The notes under the pieces were generated by a model. That model was not told the DNA's origin and ran no database searches. It worked only from the letters and a program-made list of their open reading frames with translations. A stretch of 64,000 nt of DNA. Source: an uncultured Roseburia sp. (lineage in GTDB: Bacteria; Bacillota; Clostridia; Lachnospirales; Lachnospiraceae). The stretch spans positions 1-64,000 of the forward strand of contig CALWHT010000036.1 in NCBI GenBank assembly GCA_944380515.1, written 5' to 3'. Made by a program: the position numbers and the translations under genes. Positions 63,994 to 64,000 of this stretch are shown here, one piece after another. The first letter of the stretch is position 1. The number at the start of each line of letters is the position of its first letter.

Positions 63994-64000
63994 ATGAAAA
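63994..64000 (+). CDS. Possible start of the next gene, cut by the window end
   Basis: An ATG at 63994 followed by AAAA, with ATAAGG ten bases before it. Too little sequence remains to tell whether it is a real start. Confidence 0.25.

Overview
The window reads as a stretch of chromosome from a low-to-mid GC Gram-positive anaerobe of the class Clostridia, most likely family Lachnospiraceae. This is judged from gene content and order: addB-addA recombination genes, a CIRCE-controlled hrcA-grpE-dnaK-dnaJ operon, the ireB-ruvX-DUF1292 trio, RNase J with a YlbF-family neighbour, a NifZ-type cysteine desulfurase next to a rhodanese-less ThiI, and YesM/YesN-type two-component genes. The genus cannot be fixed from the sequence alone. 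Almost all genes lie on the plus strand and are tightly packed. No gap between genes exceeds about 300 bases, and I see no tRNA, rRNA, CRISPR array, insertion sequence or phage gene.

Layout. 0.1-3.4 kb: a minus-strand type IIG-like restriction-modification protein at the window edge. 3.6-16.7 kb: addB, addA, maf, a small unknown, an FAD protein, a PPIase lipoprotein, a MATE exporter and a FliB-like protein. 16.7-18.3 kb: a YbjQ protein, a minus-strand unknown and a P-loop kinase-like protein. 18.5-34.8 kb: a carbohydrate locus with two glycoside phosphorylases (GH94 and a GH161/GH149-like enzyme), a sugar ABC importer without its ATPase, a second solute-binding protein lacking a lipobox, a LytS/YesM histidine kinase, an AraC-type response regulator and a LacI-like/degenerate-GGDEF protein. 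34.9-39.4 kb: nudC and a MacAB-like efflux operon. 39.5-46 kb: the heat-shock operon with an extra J-domain protein, then a lipoprotein. 46-49.8 kb: luxS divergent from a MTA/SAH nucleosidase-like gene, followed by an amino-acid ABC transporter whose binding domain looks circularly permuted. 49.8-54.7 kb: prmA, rsmE, nifZ-like and thiI, flanked by a 60-residue unknown and a His-less HPr-like protein. 54.8-64 kb: mtaB, ireB, ruvX, DUF1292, RNase J, ylbF, a catalytic-domain-less MltG relative, trmR, trhP, a beta-propeller lactonase homologue and a YtvI/AI-2E-family membrane protein.

How the genes may work together. The carbohydrate locus suggests import of beta-glucan oligosaccharides, stepwise cytosolic phosphorolysis to glucose 1-phosphate, and control by an extracellular binding protein plus histidine kinase and regulator. 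The luxS/nucleosidase pair would recycle S-adenosylhomocysteine. nifZ and thiI together provide sulfur for 4-thiouridine in tRNA, while mtaB, trmR and trhP act on other tRNA positions, so 52-62 kb is rich in translation and RNA functions. The least ordinary items are the lobe-swapped binding-protein/permease fusion, the nucleosidase with Asn at the usual catalytic Asp position, the pseudo-diguanylate cyclase with a sugar-sensor-like head, and the glucan phosphorylase locus with its putative three-component sensor.
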